Of a stretch of 16,469 bases of DNA, positions 15,697 through 16,469 are shown piece by piece. The position numbers and the translations under genes were made by a program. Source of the DNA: Chromatiales bacterium (GTDB lineage Bacteria; Pseudomonadota; Gammaproteobacteria; Chromatiales; Chromatiaceae); contig JAKSCN010000050.1 in assembly GCA_022360595.1 (NCBI GenBank), forward strand, positions 1 through 16,469. The letters are read 5' to 3'. Every line of letters starts with the position of its first letter. Positions within the stretch are counted from its first letter, which is position 1. The notes below the pieces were generated by a model. That model saw only the letters and a list, made by a program, of their open reading frames with translations, ran no database searches and was not told where the DNA came from.

Positions 15697-15710
15697 TTGA
15701 CGAACGTCAA
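15697..15710. promoter_or_regulatory. CRP/FNR-family-like palindrome between pfp and hppA
   Basis: TTGACGAACGTCAA has perfect 6-bp arms (TTGACG/CGTCAA) and fits the general TTGA-N6-TCAA pattern of the CRP/FNR superfamily. It lies directly beyond the phosphofructokinase terminator and about 250 bp from hppA. About 0.25 sites with this looser pattern are expected by chance in the window. Confidence 0.3.
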
Positions 15711-15742
15711 GAGAAATAAGAAAGGGGACACGAATGTCCCCT
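15711..15742 (-). terminator. Rho-independent terminator of the PPi-phosphofructokinase gene
   Basis: On the minus strand GGGGACA, a TTCG loop and TGTCCCC (15741-15724) form a 7-bp G-C-rich hairpin, extended by A-T pairing. TTTCTTATTTCT follows. It begins about 36 nt after the stop codon of the phosphofructokinase gene. Its presence argues that hppA is at least partly transcribed from its own promoter. Confidence 0.85.
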
Positions 15743-15777
15743 AAAGTTTTCTATGTGTCGATTACTTAAACCGCCTG

Positions 15778-16469
15778 TTAGAGCTCAAAAGTGTCCAGTT
15801 TCTTATCGACAGAGTTGAGCTGCAGCGTGACATATTTAGGCATGCCGTTGTCGTCGTACTCAGGGTAGGCTTCACCCTTGATCAGCGGGTAGAGATACTC
15901 TTTGCACTTGTCGGTAATACCGAAACCGTCGTCGGAGATGAAGTCCATCGGCATCATCTTTTCAACGTTGGCCACTTCACTCAGAGGTGCTTCGCCGATG
16001 CTCCATTTATAAGGGGTGGAGGATTCACGCACCACGGTCGGCATGATCGAGTTCTTACCTTCGAGGGCTTTCTCCACGGCAGCTTCGCCCAGGGCGTAGG
16101 CCTGCTCGACGTCGGACTCAGAGGCGAGGTGGCGTGCAGCGCGCTGCAGATAGTCAGCTACCGCCCAGTGGTATTTGTAGCCCAGGGCGTCTTTGATCAT
16201 GTTGGCGACCACCGGGGCGGCGCCGCCCAACTGGGCGTGACCGAAGGAGTCGCGGGTGCCCTGTTCAGCGAGGAATTTGCCGTCCGGCCAGTGGCAGCCT
16301 TCGGAGACGACGATGGTGCAGTAACCGTACTCTTTCACTTTGGCATCGACAGCGGCCAGGAATTTCTCCTGATCGAACTCAATCTCGGGGAACAGAGTCA
16401 CGACCGGGATACCGTAATCTTCGACCAGAGCACCGGCCGCGGCGATCCAGCCGGCGTGACGGCCCATCA
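15778..16469 (-). CDS. pfp: Pyrophosphate-dependent 6-phosphofructokinase, C-terminal part (5' end outside window)
   Basis: The enzyme interconverts fructose 6-phosphate plus PPi with fructose 1,6-bisphosphate plus phosphate. It is reversible, unlike the ATP enzyme. About 230 residues are visible. They open with MGRHAGWIAAAGALVEDYG, the sugar-phosphate-binding MGR block in the form (RHAGW) seen in PPi-dependent enzymes of proteobacteria. YLQRAARHLASESDVEQAYALGEAAVE follows, which is typical of the C-terminal half. The visible ATG is that internal methionine, not the start. The N-terminal half, with the GGDD-type residues that decide PPi against ATP, lies outside the window. The PPi assignment therefore rests on the MGR block, overall resemblance and the adjacent hppA. 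Stop TAA is followed by a clear terminator. Confidence 0.88.
   Translation of the reverse strand, partial: MGRHAGWIAAAGALVEDYGIPVVTLFPEIEFDQEKFLAAVDAKVKEYGYCTIVVSEGCHWPDGKFLAEQGTRDSFGHAQLGGAAPVVANMIKDALGYKYHWAVADYLQRAARHLASESDVEQAYALGEAAVEKALEGKNSIMPTVVRESSTPYKWSIGEAPLSEVANVEKMMPMDFISDDGFGITDKCKEYLYPLIKGEAYPEYDDNGMPKYVTLQLNSVDKKLDTFEL

Overview
The window looks like chromosomal core DNA of a gammaproteobacterium. SpeA, PolA, EngB, MoaC and Ppa all resemble their enterobacterial and pseudomonad counterparts, and polA and engB converge as they do in E. coli and Pseudomonas. A pyrophosphate-dependent phosphofructokinase next to a proton-pumping pyrophosphatase, with a soluble pyrophosphatase nearby, recalls autotrophic sulfur oxidisers and methanotrophs of this class. 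I favour a sulfur-oxidising gammaproteobacterium (Chromatiales/Thiodiazotropha-like), but the species is an inference. No phage, complete insertion sequence, CRISPR array, rRNA or tRNA was seen.

Left part, plus strand (1-5929): the end of a GGDEF diguanylate cyclase overlaps a small secreted DUF4124 protein. Then come arginine decarboxylase (speA) and DNA polymerase I with an intact proofreading site (polA). The polA-engB gap holds a strong intrinsic terminator, structured sequence and a possible sigma-E-type promoter. This is the position of the Spot 42 sRNA in enterics and ErsA in Pseudomonas, so I call a candidate sRNA there.

Middle part, minus strand (6134-9171): engB, a bacteriohemerythrin with all seven iron ligands, moaC, a YfcE-type phosphodiesterase and soluble pyrophosphatase (ppa). 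A perfect FNR/ANR box lies upstream of the hemerythrin gene, which suggests oxygen-responsive control of an oxygen-binding protein.

Right part, minus strand (9294-16469): a 1281-residue membrane c-di-GMP protein with a periplasmic solute-binding domain, one membrane helix, a LOV blue-light domain with the photoactive cysteine, GAF, two PAS, GGDEF and EAL. Next come a roughly 120-bp imperfect palindromic element, hppA (K+-independent H+-pyrophosphatase) and the C-terminal part of a PPi-dependent phosphofructokinase.

Two themes stand out. One is pyrophosphate energetics (pfp, hppA, ppa). The other is signalling tied to oxygen, light and c-di-GMP (two GGDEF proteins, LOV, hemerythrin, FNR-type boxes). 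The most unusual single gene is the LOV-containing c-di-GMP protein, whose LOV domain keeps the flavin-binding cysteine motif but has isoleucine where the signalling glutamine normally sits.
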